From assembly GCF_011089885.1 (NCBI RefSeq), contig NZ_JAANBD010000023.1, forward strand, positions 307,501 to 348,319: a stretch of 40,819 bases of DNA, read 5' to 3'. A program made the translations under genes and the position numbers. The first letter of the stretch is position 1. The number at the start of each line of letters is the position of its first letter. Shown here in pieces: positions 1 to 9,297 of this stretch. Under the pieces are notes generated by a model. It saw only the letters and a program-made list of their open reading frames with translations. It was not told the DNA's origin and made no database searches. Origin of the DNA: Thioalkalivibrio sp. XN279. GTDB lineage: Bacteria; Pseudomonadota; Gammaproteobacteria; Steroidobacterales; XN24.

Positions 1-1534
<1,534 letters not shown>

Positions 1535-1662
1535 TATAACACCCAAGCATTCAGGGTGTTGGTGCTCCTTGAACTTATGCGTCGCCTTGGAGCGACGACG
1601 TCAAAACTTTCCGATTTCGCGGCGCCCGGCTTTGACGGCGGGGCGCGATACGTGAACCAGTT

Positions 1663-1781
1663 TGCCTGGCGGCATTAGCGAGCGGGAACCACCCGATCCC
1701 ATTCCGAACTCGGAAGTGAAAACGCTCAGCGCCGATGGTAGTGCGGGGTTTCCCCGTGTGAGAGTAGGTCACTGCCAGGCA
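1663..1781 (+). rRNA. rrf: 5S ribosomal RNA
   Basis: The ends TGCCTGGC and GCCAGGCA pair to form helix I, and the internal CCGAACTCGGAAGTGAAA segment is the standard 5S loop. The length of about 119 nt is normal. It follows the 23S gene after a 128-nt spacer (1535-1662) in which I see no tRNA or other gene, so this is the distal end of an rRNA operon. Confidence 0.97.
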
Positions 1782-1793
1782 CCTAAAACAAAA

Positions 1794-1830
1794 CCCCCGG
1801 TCTCGCTCGAGGCCGGGGGTTTTTCTTTTT
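1794..1830 (+). terminator. Intrinsic terminator of the rRNA operon
   Basis: A GC-rich inverted repeat of about 11 bp (CCCCCGGTCTC paired with the GAGGCCGGGGG at 1809-1819) is followed at once by a T-rich tract (1820-1830). It sits 12 nt after the 5S gene, the expected place for rho-independent termination. Confidence 0.93.
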
Positions 1831-1893
1831 GCGCGCGAAACTGTGAGCTGGCGCACATTAATCCGGCGCTTTGCAGGGGCAAAGTCGAGGCCA

Positions 1894-1986
1894 GGTTCAG
1901 ACAAGGGCAAACCCACCGAAAGGTGGCGACGCAAAGTCTCCGGTCTAACGGGCGCATCGCCCCACGACAGCGGGACCGCCGGAATC
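1894..1986 (+). promoter_or_regulatory. Cyclic di-GMP-I riboswitch (GEMM-I), copy 1
   Basis: The aptamer carries the GEMM-I signatures: GGGCAAACC (1905-1913), a GAAA-capped P1b-type hairpin, GACGCAAAGTC (1928-1938), CCGGTCTAA, a GGGC/GCCC hairpin with variable loop, and CAGCGGGACCGCCGG. A closing helix GGTTC (1894-1898) with GAATC (1982-1986) covaries with the other two copies in the window. The base equivalent to Vc2 G20 is G, which in this family goes with cyclic di-GMP rather than cGAMP recognition (numbering recalled from the Vc2 structure). It lies in the 5' leader of the small secreted protein gene at 2057. I saw no convincing sigma-70 promoter between it and the rRNA terminator. Confidence 0.93.
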
Positions 1987-2011
1987 ACGGCCGCCATGGC
2001 TGTTCTTTATC

Positions 2012-2047
2012 CTCCCGGCGAAGCGTGCGCGCATCGGGTGGCGGGAG
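2012..2047 (+). promoter_or_regulatory. Possible ribosome-site sequestering helix after riboswitch 1
   Basis: CTCCCG (2012-2017) is a perfect complement of CGGGAG (2042-2047), which contains the Shine-Dalgarno sequence of the gene starting at 2057. A helix here would hide the ribosome site, so the riboswitch could act on translation. The pairing is seen; the switching is inferred. Confidence 0.45.
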
Positions 2048-2056
2048 TGGACAGCG

Positions 2057-2437
2057 ATGAGCAAATTCGAAACGACTTTCCTTTCTCGCGTCTCCGGCAA
2101 TCGCGCCTGGACCGTTTTCCTTGCCCTCTGTTGCGTGCTCGCCGGGCTGTGGTCGCAACAGGCCGCGGCGGCGGAGGGCGCCGAGTTCGCCCCGTTGCAC
2201 ACGCGCCCGGTAGCGATGGCGGACGTCGACATCCGGCGGCACGTGCCGGGTGCGTCGCGTACCGACGCGTTCCCCGCCGCAGAGGCCGGGCAGAGCGACA
2301 GCGCCGGCCTGTATCGCCAGGTCAGCCGGAATTTCAAGTTCGGCTTGCGCTACACGCGCGCCGTCTTCTCGCTCGCTCCGGCCGAGGCGCTGGCGGACGA
2401 CCACTACGTGTTCCTGAATCTCGTCGGCATGCTCTGA
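2057..2437 (+). CDS. Small secreted protein of unknown function, under riboswitch 1
   Basis: A 126-residue protein that I do not recognise. Residues 1-39 form a signal peptide with a long basic N-region, a hydrophobic core (WTVFLALCCVLAGLW) and an AxA-type end (QQAAAA). The mature part of about 87 residues has a disordered-looking middle and a C-terminal stretch with beta-strand character (FKFGLRYTRAVFSL) ending in LNLVGML. The start is supported by GGGAG ten bases upstream. It is the only gene between riboswitch 1 and riboswitch 2, so it appears to be a single-gene cyclic di-GMP-responsive unit. Its position beside the TPR/ExbBD cluster suggests a role in the same envelope system, but this is inference. 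Confidence 0.75.
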   Translation: MSKFETTFLSRVSGNRAWTVFLALCCVLAGLWSQQAAAAEGAEFAPLHTRPVAMADVDIRRHVPGASRTDAFPAAEAGQSDSAGLYRQVSRNFKFGLRYTRAVFSLAPAEALADDHYVFLNLVGML

Positions 2438-2480
2438 GCGGCGCCGCGATGGCGGTCGCCCGGCCGCGCAAGTTCAATTT

Positions 2481-2525
2481 TCACAGCAGAATTGTGATGG
2501 CGCGCACGCTTTTCGCGCCATAAAT
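2481..2525 (+). other. Two inverted repeats and an A/T-rich box before riboswitch 2
   Basis: TCACA (2481-2485) and TGTGA (2493-2497) form one inverted repeat. TGGCGCG (2498-2504) and CGCGCCA (2514-2520) form a second hairpin, followed by TAAAT. The second could be a weak terminator for the preceding gene, or ATAAAT (2520-2525) could serve as a -10 element for the riboswitch-2 transcript. There is no good -35 element and no U-tract, so I cannot choose. Confidence 0.3.
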
Positions 2526-2544
2526 CGGGCGATAGTCGCAACAC

Positions 2545-2636
2545 GATTTAGATAAAGGCAAACCCATCGAAAGGTGGGGACGCAAAGTCACCGGTCTAAA
2601 GGGCTTCTGCCCCATGACAGCGGGACCGCCGAAATC
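2545..2636 (+). promoter_or_regulatory. Cyclic di-GMP-I riboswitch (GEMM-I), copy 2
   Basis: Same core as copy 1: AAAGGCAAACC, GAAA-capped hairpin, GGACGCAAAGTC, CCGGTCTAA, GGGC/GCCC hairpin with a different loop (TTCT), CAGCGGGACCGCCG. The outer helix here is GATTT (2545-2549) with AAATC (2632-2636). Compared with GATTC/GAATC in copy 3 this is a compensatory change, good evidence for a conserved RNA structure. The Vc2 G20-equivalent is G. It precedes the run of genes starting at 2709. Confidence 0.93.
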
Positions 2637-2675
2637 CAGTCCGTGTATTGGCCTTCTCCGGTCCCTGGTGGCTTT

Positions 2676-2704
2676 GCCCTTTCACCTGGTGGTGTAACGA
2701 GGGC
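2676..2704 (+). promoter_or_regulatory. Possible ribosome-site sequestering hairpin after riboswitch 2
   Basis: GCCCT (2676-2680) pairs with AGGGC (2700-2704), and CACC pairs with GGTG inside it, giving a stacked hairpin. Its 3' arm covers the GAGGG ribosome site of the gene starting at 2709. This is the same logic as after copies 1 and 3. The pairing is seen; its regulatory use is inferred. Confidence 0.5.
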
Positions 2705-2708
2705 GGCC

Positions 2709-3296
2709 ATGACTTCAAGCTCCAGCATTCCCTGCTGCAACAGGCTCGGCGCTTGCCGATTCCCCGGCCTGCACCTGGCGCGGCTGTTTGCCCTGGTCCT
2801 CCTGTGCTGGGCCGGGCTCGCCACGGCCGCGGCGCCCGAGATCTCCCGCGAACAGATGAAAGGACTGGACGAGCAGGTCCAGGAGATCAAGGCGGACGTG
2901 CTGGCGATCGCCGCCGAGCTGAGCCAGCTCGAGGAGCGCCTGCTGTTTCCGTCCAGCACCCAGCTTTCCGTGTTCGTCTCGCTGGAGGAGGGCGCCTCTT
3001 ACCGCCTGGACGCGGTCGAAGTGCAGCTCGCCGGCCGGCCGGTGGCGCATCACATCTACAGCTTCAAGGAACTCGAGGCGTTGCAGAAGGGCGGCGTGCA
3101 GCGCCTGTTCACCGGCAACCTGCCGAGCGGTGAGCACGAGCTTGTGGTGACGGTCAGCGGCAAGCTGCGCAGCGGCGCCGATTTCCGGCGCAGCGAGAAC
3201 TTCAAGTTCACCAAGGGCGTCGAGCCCAAGATGGTGGCCATCAGTCTCGGCCAGCCCGACGGCGACGGCATCGGCGTCGCGCTGGGAAACTGGTAG
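2709..3296 (+). CDS. Exported coiled-coil protein, first gene of the riboswitch-2 unit
   Basis: A 195-residue protein of no family I can name. I chose ATG 2709 because GAGGG lies just upstream; the frame is open further upstream, but that part lies in the riboswitch. Residues 1 to about 41 form a signal peptide (hydrophobic LFALVLLCWAGLATA). Residues 45-78 are a charged heptad-like coiled coil (EQMKGLDEQVQEIKADVLAI). The rest (about 80-195) alternates hydrophobic residues like a small beta-sandwich. A periplasmic structural or adaptor role is likely. It ends 6 bases before the ATG of the next gene, so the two are cotranscribed and probably translationally coupled. Confidence 0.75.
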   Translation: MTSSSSIPCCNRLGACRFPGLHLARLFALVLLCWAGLATAAAPEISREQMKGLDEQVQEIKADVLAIAAELSQLEERLLFPSSTQLSVFVSLEEGASYRLDAVEVQLAGRPVAHHIYSFKELEALQKGGVQRLFTGNLPSGEHELVVTVSGKLRSGADFRRSENFKFTKGVEPKMVAISLGQPDGDGIGVALGNW

Positions 3297-3302
3297 TTCG
3301 TG

Positions 3303-5177
3303 ATGCGACGACTCACATGGTTGCTCGCAGCCGGCCTGGCGACCTGCCCGGTCGCCGGCGCGGCGGAGCAGCTGCGTGACCCGTACTTCGGAGAAGCGCT
3401 GTATTACGCGCACCAGGAGCGCTATCTCGACGCCCTGGAGCGGCTCGACACCGAGCTGGCACAGCACTATCGCGTCGATGAGCCCGAGCTCGACAGCCTG
3501 CACTATCATGTCGGCCGCGCGGAGTTCTCGGTCGGCGACTTCGAGCTGCACTACCGGATGCATCACCGCGCTGGCCGCGCCATCCGCGCCGTGCTGGAAG
3601 GCGACGTGGACGAGGCGGTGCGCAACGAGGCCGCCTTCCGCCTGGCGCGCATCCACTTCCAGAAAGACCAGCCGGAAGACGCGCTGTTCGCGCTGGAGCG
3701 GATTTCCGGCGTCGTCCCGGACGAGATCAGCGCAGACGTCGAGTTCCTCCGTGCCAACGTCTACCTGGCGCTCGGCCGCCCCGGCGAGGCGGCCGAAGTG
3801 TTGCGCGAGCTGCAGGACGCCAAGGGCCTGGAGGCATTCAGCGCCTACAACCTCGGCATCGCGCTGTTGCAGGACGGGCAGGAGCGTGAAGCCATGGCGC
3901 AGCTCGACCGGGCCGGCAAGCTGCAGGGACTGGACCAGGCCGGGCTTGCGATGCGCGACAAGGCCAACTTCGTGCGCGGTGCGCTGCTGCTCGAGTCTGA
4001 AGACTACGGCTCAGCACAGGCCGCGCTCGAGCGCGTGCGGCTGGAAGGCCCGTTCTCGAACCAGGCCTTGCTCGGGGCCGGCTGGGCGCACGTTTCCGCT
4101 GAGAACTTCGAACGGGCGCTGGTGCCGCTGGCCATGCTCGCCGAGCGCGAGGTCACCGACGCCGCAGTGCAGGAGGCGATCCTGGCGCTGCCCTACGCCT
4201 ACAGCCGGCTGAACGTCCACGGCCGGGCGGCGCTGCTCTACGGCGAGGCCGTGGAGATTTTCGGCCAGGAGCTGGACAAGGTGGACGCATCCATTCGCAG
4301 CATTCGCGAGGGCAGGTTCCTCGCGGCGCTGGTGCGCGAGGAAATACGCCTCAACAAGGACTGGGTGATCCGTTTGCGCTCGCTGCCCGAGACGCCGGAG
4401 ACCTTTTACCTCGCGACCCTGATGGCCTCGCATGATTTCCAGACGGCCCTGCAGAATTACCTGGATCTCGAGGACCTGCGCAAGCGGCTGGTCTCCTGGG
4501 AGCGCAGCTTCGACGCCTTCGAGGACGTGATCGCGCAGCGCCACGCCTACTTCGAGCCGATCCTGCCCGAGCTGGATCGCCAGTTCCGCGAGCTCGACTC
4601 ACAGATCCGCTTGCGCCAGGCCCAGCGCGCCGGCATCGATCGGCGACTGCAAGCCATGCTGACTGCGCCGCGACCGGACTACCTGGCGACCGCCGACGAG
4701 CGCGTCGCCCTCGAGACCCTGCGTGAACTCGCCCAGCGGCTGGGGGCGGCGGACTCGCCCGAGGAAGCAGCCTTGCGCGCGCGCCTGGAGCGCCTCGAGG
4801 GGCTGCTGCAATGGGAGCTCGAGACCCGTTACCACGAGCGCTTTACCCAGGCGCACGAGAACCTGGCGGCGCTGAACGAGGTCGTCGTCGCCATGGAGGC
4901 GCAATACCAGTCCTTCGTGCGTGCCCGGCAGGCTGCGATGCACAGCTACATCGGTTACGACGAGCAGATCTCCAGGTTGCGTCGGCGCGTGAGCGGGGTC
5001 CTGGAGCAGTTGCAGGTGCTCATGGCGCGCCAGGGGCACATGCTCGAGCGCGTGGCAGTGGCCGAGCTTGACCTGCGCCGGCAGCGGCTCGAGGCCTACC
5101 AGAACGAGGCCCGTTACGCCTTTGCCGACAGCTTCGACCGCGCTACCAAGGCCCAGGCCGCGGAGGACCAGGGATGA
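3303..5177 (+). CDS. Periplasmic TPR protein with C-terminal coiled coil
   Basis: A 624-residue protein with a signal peptide (cleavage near residue 20, after VAGA). Helical repeats rich in A, L, Y and E follow, of TPR type (for example EALYYAHQERYLDALERLD and AAFRLARIHFQKDQPEDALF), over roughly residues 25-310. The C-terminal third is long helical coiled coil (Q-, R- and E-rich, about residues 390-620). GTG 3300 is immediately upstream in frame and could also start it. It overlaps the next gene by ATGA. TPR arrays usually form scaffolds for protein-protein contacts, so this is probably a periplasmic scaffold for the ExbB/ExbD/TonB-like apparatus downstream. Exact function unknown. Confidence 0.82.
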   Translation: MRRLTWLLAAGLATCPVAGAAEQLRDPYFGEALYYAHQERYLDALERLDTELAQHYRVDEPELDSLHYHVGRAEFSVGDFELHYRMHHRAGRAIRAVLEGDVDEAVRNEAAFRLARIHFQKDQPEDALFALERISGVVPDEISADVEFLRANVYLALGRPGEAAEVLRELQDAKGLEAFSAYNLGIALLQDGQEREAMAQLDRAGKLQGLDQAGLAMRDKANFVRGALLLESEDYGSAQAALERVRLEGPFSNQALLGAGWAHVSAENFERALVPLAMLAEREVTDAAVQEAILALPYAYSRLNVHGRAALLYGEAVEIFGQELDKVDASIRSIREGRFLAALVREEIRLNKDWVIRLRSLPETPETFYLATLMASHDFQTALQNYLDLEDLRKRLVSWERSFDAFEDVIAQRHAYFEPILPELDRQFRELDSQIRLRQAQRAGIDRRLQAMLTAPRPDYLATADERVALETLRELAQRLGAADSPEEAALRARLERLEGLLQWELETRYHERFTQAHENLAALNEVVVAMEAQYQSFVRARQAAMHSYIGYDEQISRLRRRVSGVLEQLQVLMARQGHMLERVAVAELDLRRQRLEAYQNEARYAFADSFDRATKAQAAEDQG

Positions 5178-8100
5178 CACGCCGCGTCGCCATGCTGCTG
5201 GCGGTCGCGCCACTGGCGCTCACGGCCTGTGCCACGGATCCCGACCGCCGCACGCTGGCCGAGTTGAGGTCCGTCGCGGCGGACGTGCAGGAAGTCCAGG
5301 TGACTGACGGCCTGGACCGGGCCATGGCCGGTTATCGAGCGTATCTCGAGGAAACGCCGGAGTCGGCGCGCACGCCCGAGGCCATGCGGCGCCTGGCGGA
5401 CCTGCAGATCGAGCGGGACTTCGGCATTCTCGGCGACGGCACGCCGGTGGAGCTGCCGGCGCCCGAGCCGCGCGCCGACGTGTCTGCGTCGCGCCGCAGT
5501 AACGACGAGGCCGGCGCCGTGCAGGGCATGGCCGACCTGTCCGAGCCCGAGGACGATTTCCAGCAGCGCGCCGCCGGTGAGCAGGCGGTCGCCGCGACCG
5601 GCACAGCCGACGCTCCGGCATTGCCTGCGGGCGCGAGTGCTGGCGAGGGACAACCCGCGGGGCCGAGCGAGGCGATCGAGCTTTACCAGCGCATCCTCGC
5701 CACCTACCCCTACTACCCGCACAACGACCAGGTGCTCTACCAGATGTCGCGCGCCTACGACGAAATCGGCATGACCGAGGACGCGATGCGGGTGATGGAA
5801 CGGCTGATCGCCGAGTACCCGGATTCGCGTTATATCGACGAAGTGCAGTTCCGGCGCGGCGAGTATTTCTTCACCCGGCGCCAGTATCTCGAGGCCGAGG
5901 CGGCGTACCAGGCCGTCACGGCGATGGGCCGGGGTTCGAGCTTTTACGAGCTGGCCCTGTACAAGCTCGGCTGGACGCTCTTCAAGCAGGACTTTTACGA
6001 GGAAGCGCTGCACGAGTTCATCGCCCTGCTCGATTACCGCGTCTCCATCGGTTACGACTTCGACCAGCAGAACGAGGAGGCCGACGAGCGCCGCGTGGCC
6101 GACACCTTCCGTGTGATCAGCCTCAGCTTCTCCAACCTCGGCCCCCCCGAGGTGGTGCAGGAGTACTTCGCCGAGAACGGTCACCGCAGCTTCGAGGACC
6201 GTATTTACGGCAACCTCGGCGAGTTCTACTTCGACAAGCTGCGCTACAACGACGCCGCCAAGGTGTACACCGCCTTCATCGAGCAGAACGCGCTGCATCG
6301 CGTCGCTCCCCAGTTCAGCATGCGGGTGGTCGAGATCTACGGCGCCGCCGGCTTCCCCATGCTGGTGGTGCAGGCGAAGAAGGACTTCGCCAACAGCTAT
6401 GGCCTGGGCGCGGAGTACTGGCTGCACTTCGACATTGCCGAGCGCCCGGAAGTGGTGAGCTTCCTGAAGAGCAACCTGGAGGACCTGGCGAACCACTACC
6501 ACGCCATGTACCAGGACGAGTTGCTGGCAGACGAGCAGCAGGAAAATTACCGCGAGGCGCAGCAGTGGTATCGCGCCTTCCTGGCCTCCTTCCCTGGTGA
6601 GGAGGACACGCCTGCGGTCCACTACCAGCTGGCCGACCTGCAGTTCGAGGCCGGCGATTTCGCCCCGGCGGCGCTGGAATACGAGCGCATCGCCTACGAG
6701 TACCCGCTGCACGAGCAATCGGCAGCGGCCGGCTACGCTGCGGTTTATGCGCATCGCGAGCGGCAGAAAGCGGCTCTCGAGGCGCCGGACCAGGTCCGGC
6801 GCGAGGCGGTCGAGAGTTCACTGCGCTTCGCCGAGACATTCCCCGGGCACGAGCACGCCGCCATGGTGCTGGGTGCAGCGGCCGACGACCTTTACGAGAT
6901 GCAGCAGTTCGAACGCGCGCGTGAATCTGGCCATGCGCTGCTCGAACGCTATCCCGACGCCGGGGCGCCGCTGCGGCGCTCCGCCTGGATCGTGGTCGCG
7001 CACTCCTCGTTCGACCTGGAAGACTACGCGGCCGCCGAGCTGGCCTACAGCAGCGTCCTGGCGCTGACCGGCGCGGAAGACGAAACCCGGCCGGACTTTA
7101 TCGACAACCTCGCCGCCGCCATCTACAAGCAGGGCGAGCTCGCCAATGCACGCGAGGACTACCGTGCCGCGGCCGATCATTTCCTGCGCATCCGCACCGC
7201 GACGCCGACTTCTACCATTCGCGCCGCAGCGGAGTACGACGCCGGCGCGGCCCTGATCCGCCTCGAGGACTGGGCCATGGCGGCCGCAGTGCTGGAGGAT
7301 TTCCGCCGCGAATATCCGGAGCATGAGCTCAACAGGGAGGCGGGCAAGCAGATTGCGCACGTCTACCGCGAGGACGGCCAGGTCACGCGCGCGGCGGCGG
7401 AGTACGAGCGCGTCTCCGCGGAAGCAGACGACCCGGAACTGGCGCGCGAGGCGCTGCTGCTCGCCGGCGAGCTGTACGAGGGTGCCGCGGCCTGGGACCA
7501 GGCGCTCGAGGTGTACCTGCGCTATGTCGAGCAGTTCCCGCACCCCATCGAGCTTGCCGTCGAGACACGCCACAAGATCGCCACGCGCTACCAGGAACTC
7601 GCCGAACTGCCCGCCTACCACGCGCAGCTCGAGGCCATCGTGGCGATCGACGCCGCCGCAGGTGAAGAGCGCACGGCCCGCACGCGCTACCTCGCCGCGC
7701 AATCCGGCCTGGTGCTTGCCGAACAGGTGTACCTGCGCTTCGACGACGTCAAGCTGGTGCAGCCCTTCGAGCGCAGCCTGCAGGAGAAGCAGCGTCGCAT
7801 GGACGCTGCACTGGCGGCCTTCGACAGCCTGGTCGCCTACGAGGTCGGGGACGTCACGGCCGCGGCCACTTTCTACATCGCCGAGGTGTACTACGGCTTC
7901 AGCCAGGCCTTGCTGGACTCCGAGCGGCCCGCCGACCTCGGCCCGGAGGAGCTGGCGGACTACGAGATGGTGATCGAAGAGGAGGCTTTCCCCTTCGAAG
8001 AGCGGGCCATCGAGGTGCACGAGAAGAACCTCGAGCTGCTCAGCGCAGGCGTGTTCAACGGCTGGGTGGAGCGCAGCCTCGACAAGCTCGCCGCGCTGAT

Positions 8101-8296
8101 GCCCGGGCGCTACGCCAAGTTCGAGCTCAGTACCGGCTTCCTCGCCTCGCTGGACGTGTATTCCTACCGCTCCCCCGCGGCGCCGCCACCGGACGCCGTC
8201 GCGGAGCCGGGCGCCCCGCCGCCGGCTGCGCCGCAGGCGCCGGAAGAGACGGGTGAGACGGGTGAGACGGGTGCAACAGGCGAGACGAGCCCTTAA
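5174..8296 (+). CDS. Large TPR lipoprotein
   Basis: A 1040-residue protein. Lipobox LTAC with Cys19 follows a short signal peptide, so it is probably an outer-membrane-anchored periplasmic lipoprotein. After an Ala/Pro/Gly-rich linker (about residues 95-160), tetratricopeptide repeats run to about residue 960 (for example VLYQMSRAYDEIGMTEDAM and VHYQLADLQFEAGDFAPAAL). The tail is Pro/Ala-rich and ends in short ETG repeats. It overlaps the previous gene by four bases and is followed directly by another TPR lipoprotein. The size and position suggest the main scaffold linking inner-membrane motor parts to the outer membrane. Inference only. Confidence 0.85.
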   Translation: MTRRVAMLLAVAPLALTACATDPDRRTLAELRSVAADVQEVQVTDGLDRAMAGYRAYLEETPESARTPEAMRRLADLQIERDFGILGDGTPVELPAPEPRADVSASRRSNDEAGAVQGMADLSEPEDDFQQRAAGEQAVAATGTADAPALPAGASAGEGQPAGPSEAIELYQRILATYPYYPHNDQVLYQMSRAYDEIGMTEDAMRVMERLIAEYPDSRYIDEVQFRRGEYFFTRRQYLEAEAAYQAVTAMGRGSSFYELALYKLGWTLFKQDFYEEALHEFIALLDYRVSIGYDFDQQNEEADERRVADTFRVISLSFSNLGPPEVVQEYFAENGHRSFEDRIYGNLGEFYFDKLRYNDAAKVYTAFIEQNALHRVAPQFSMRVVEIYGAAGFPMLVVQAKKDFANSYGLGAEYWLHFDIAERPEVVSFLKSNLEDLANHYHAMYQDELLADEQQENYREAQQWYRAFLASFPGEEDTPAVHYQLADLQFEAGDFAPAALEYERIAYEYPLHEQSAAAGYAAVYAHRERQKAALEAPDQVRREAVESSLRFAETFPGHEHAAMVLGAAADDLYEMQQFERARESGHALLERYPDAGAPLRRSAWIVVAHSSFDLEDYAAAELAYSSVLALTGAEDETRPDFIDNLAAAIYKQGELANAREDYRAAADHFLRIRTATPTSTIRAAAEYDAGAALIRLEDWAMAAAVLEDFRREYPEHELNREAGKQIAHVYREDGQVTRAAAEYERVSAEADDPELAREALLLAGELYEGAAAWDQALEVYLRYVEQFPHPIELAVETRHKIATRYQELAELPAYHAQLEAIVAIDAAAGEERTARTRYLAAQSGLVLAEQVYLRFDDVKLVQPFERSLQEKQRRMDAALAAFDSLVAYEVGDVTAAATFYIAEVYYGFSQALLDSERPADLGPEELADYEMVIEEEAFPFEERAIEVHEKNLELLSAGVFNGWVERSLDKLAALMPGRYAKFELSTGFLASLDVYSYRSPAAPPPDAVAEPGAPPPAAPQAPEETGETGETGATGETSP
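8246..8287 (+). repeat. 9-bp tandem repeat at the end of the TPR lipoprotein gene
   Basis: GAGACGGGT occurs three times in a row (8246-8272), followed by a diverged copy and a partial one. In frame it reads as Glu-Thr-Gly triplets, a short collagen-like tail. Because the unit is 9 bp, copy-number slippage would keep the frame. Confidence 0.85.
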
Positions 8297-8299
8297 GTG

Positions 8300-8935
8300 A
8301 TGTGCAATAAGAATCACAATGGCCCCGTGCGGGCGGCGATCGCGGCGCTGGCGACAGTCCTGCTGGCGACGGGTTGCGCGACACCGTCGGCCGGACCGGA
8401 GGTGCCCGCGACCGCAGCGATCCAGGACGAGCACGGCTTTGTCATCAGCCAGGATCTCCGTGTCAGCCCGGAGGCGCAGGCGGATTTCGCGGCGGCGCTG
8501 GGCCTGCTGCAACAGGAGCGCTACCAGGAAGGCATCGACCTGCTGGTGAGCGTGGCCGAGCGAGCTCCGGACGCCGCCGCGGCGCATATCAACCTGGGTA
8601 TCGCCTATGCGCGGCTCGGCCGGAGCGACGAGGCGGAGGCCAGCATGCTGCGTGCGCTGGCGCTGAACCCGCAGCACCCGGTCGCGCACAACGAGATGGG
8701 CATGCTGTGCCGCAAGACCGGGCGTTTCGACGCCGCGCGTGCGCACTACGAACAGGCGCTGGCGTCCTACCCCGGCTTTCACTACGCGCGGCGGAACCTG
8801 GCCGTCCTCTGCGACATTTACCTGGGCGACCTCGAGTGTGCGCTGGAGCACTACGAGCGCTACGTCGAATCCGCGCCCGAGGATGGCGAGGCGGCGATGT
8901 GGGTCGCGGACCTGCGCAACCGGCTGGGCCAGTGA
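8300..8935 (+). CDS. Small TPR lipoprotein
   Basis: A 211-residue protein with lipobox ATGC (Cys26) after a hydrophobic segment. Three to four TPR units occupy about residues 60-205; signature residues are seen in AHINLGIAYARLGRSDEAEA and VAHNEMGMLCRKTGRFDAAR. ATG 8300 is chosen; GTG 8297 abuts the stop of the upstream gene and is possible. Its small size and repeat type recall the pilotin/PilF group of TPR lipoproteins, but the context (ExbB/ExbD downstream, no pilus genes) argues for a part specific to this system. Confidence 0.83.
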   Translation: MCNKNHNGPVRAAIAALATVLLATGCATPSAGPEVPATAAIQDEHGFVISQDLRVSPEAQADFAAALGLLQQERYQEGIDLLVSVAERAPDAAAAHINLGIAYARLGRSDEAEASMLRALALNPQHPVAHNEMGMLCRKTGRFDAARAHYEQALASYPGFHYARRNLAVLCDIYLGDLECALEHYERYVESAPEDGEAAMWVADLRNRLGQ

Positions 8936-8946
8936 GGAGAACCATC

Positions 8947-9231
8947 ATGCTGCGCAAGGACTTCTTTATCGCCCTGCTGTTTAGCGCTCCCGTCGCGATG
9001 GCAGCAGAGCCGCCGCAGGAGGGCGTGGAGGCGCCGGCCGAGGAACGCAACCTGGGCATGTCCATCGTGGGCAACCACGAGGCGCCCAAGTCGCTGGTCA
9101 TCGTGCCGTGGAAGAGCTCGGAGCTCGGCAACCGGTCGGCCCTGGCGGGCCTGCTGGATGACGTCGCGCGGCCGGTGGACAAGGAAGTCTTCATGAGGGA
9201 ACTGGAGTACTACCGCATCAAGGCGGAGTAA
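8947..9231 (+). CDS. Small exported protein preceding the ExbB gene
   Basis: A 94-residue protein with a signal peptide (MLRKDFFIALLFSAPVAMA) and a mature part of about 75 residues. The middle motif EAPKSLVIVPWKSSELG looks highly constrained, and I have the impression of similar small proteins beside ExbB/ExbD genes in other gammaproteobacteria, though I cannot verify this. GGAGAA lies just upstream of the start, and it begins 11 bases after the TPR lipoprotein gene. No catalytic motif is visible. A periplasmic accessory of the proton-driven complex is the most reasonable reading. Confidence 0.75.
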   Translation: MLRKDFFIALLFSAPVAMAAEPPQEGVEAPAEERNLGMSIVGNHEAPKSLVIVPWKSSELGNRSALAGLLDDVARPVDKEVFMRELEYYRIKAE

Positions 9232-9297
9232 GGCGCGGCCACGGGCCGCAATGAACCGAAGGGCAACTGGCAAGTTGATGTGAAAGAGGATGTGGTC

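Noticed and set aside
2481-2497. TCACA-N7-TGTGA as a CRP-like operator
   Set aside because: The half-sites are in the reverse order from the CRP consensus (TGTGA-N6-TCACA) and the spacing is 7, so it is better read as a small hairpin.
2574-2708. An upstream in-frame extension of the coiled-coil protein at 2709
   Set aside because: The extension would start inside the riboswitch aptamer and place 45 non-signal residues before a good signal peptide. ATG 2709 has its own ribosome site.
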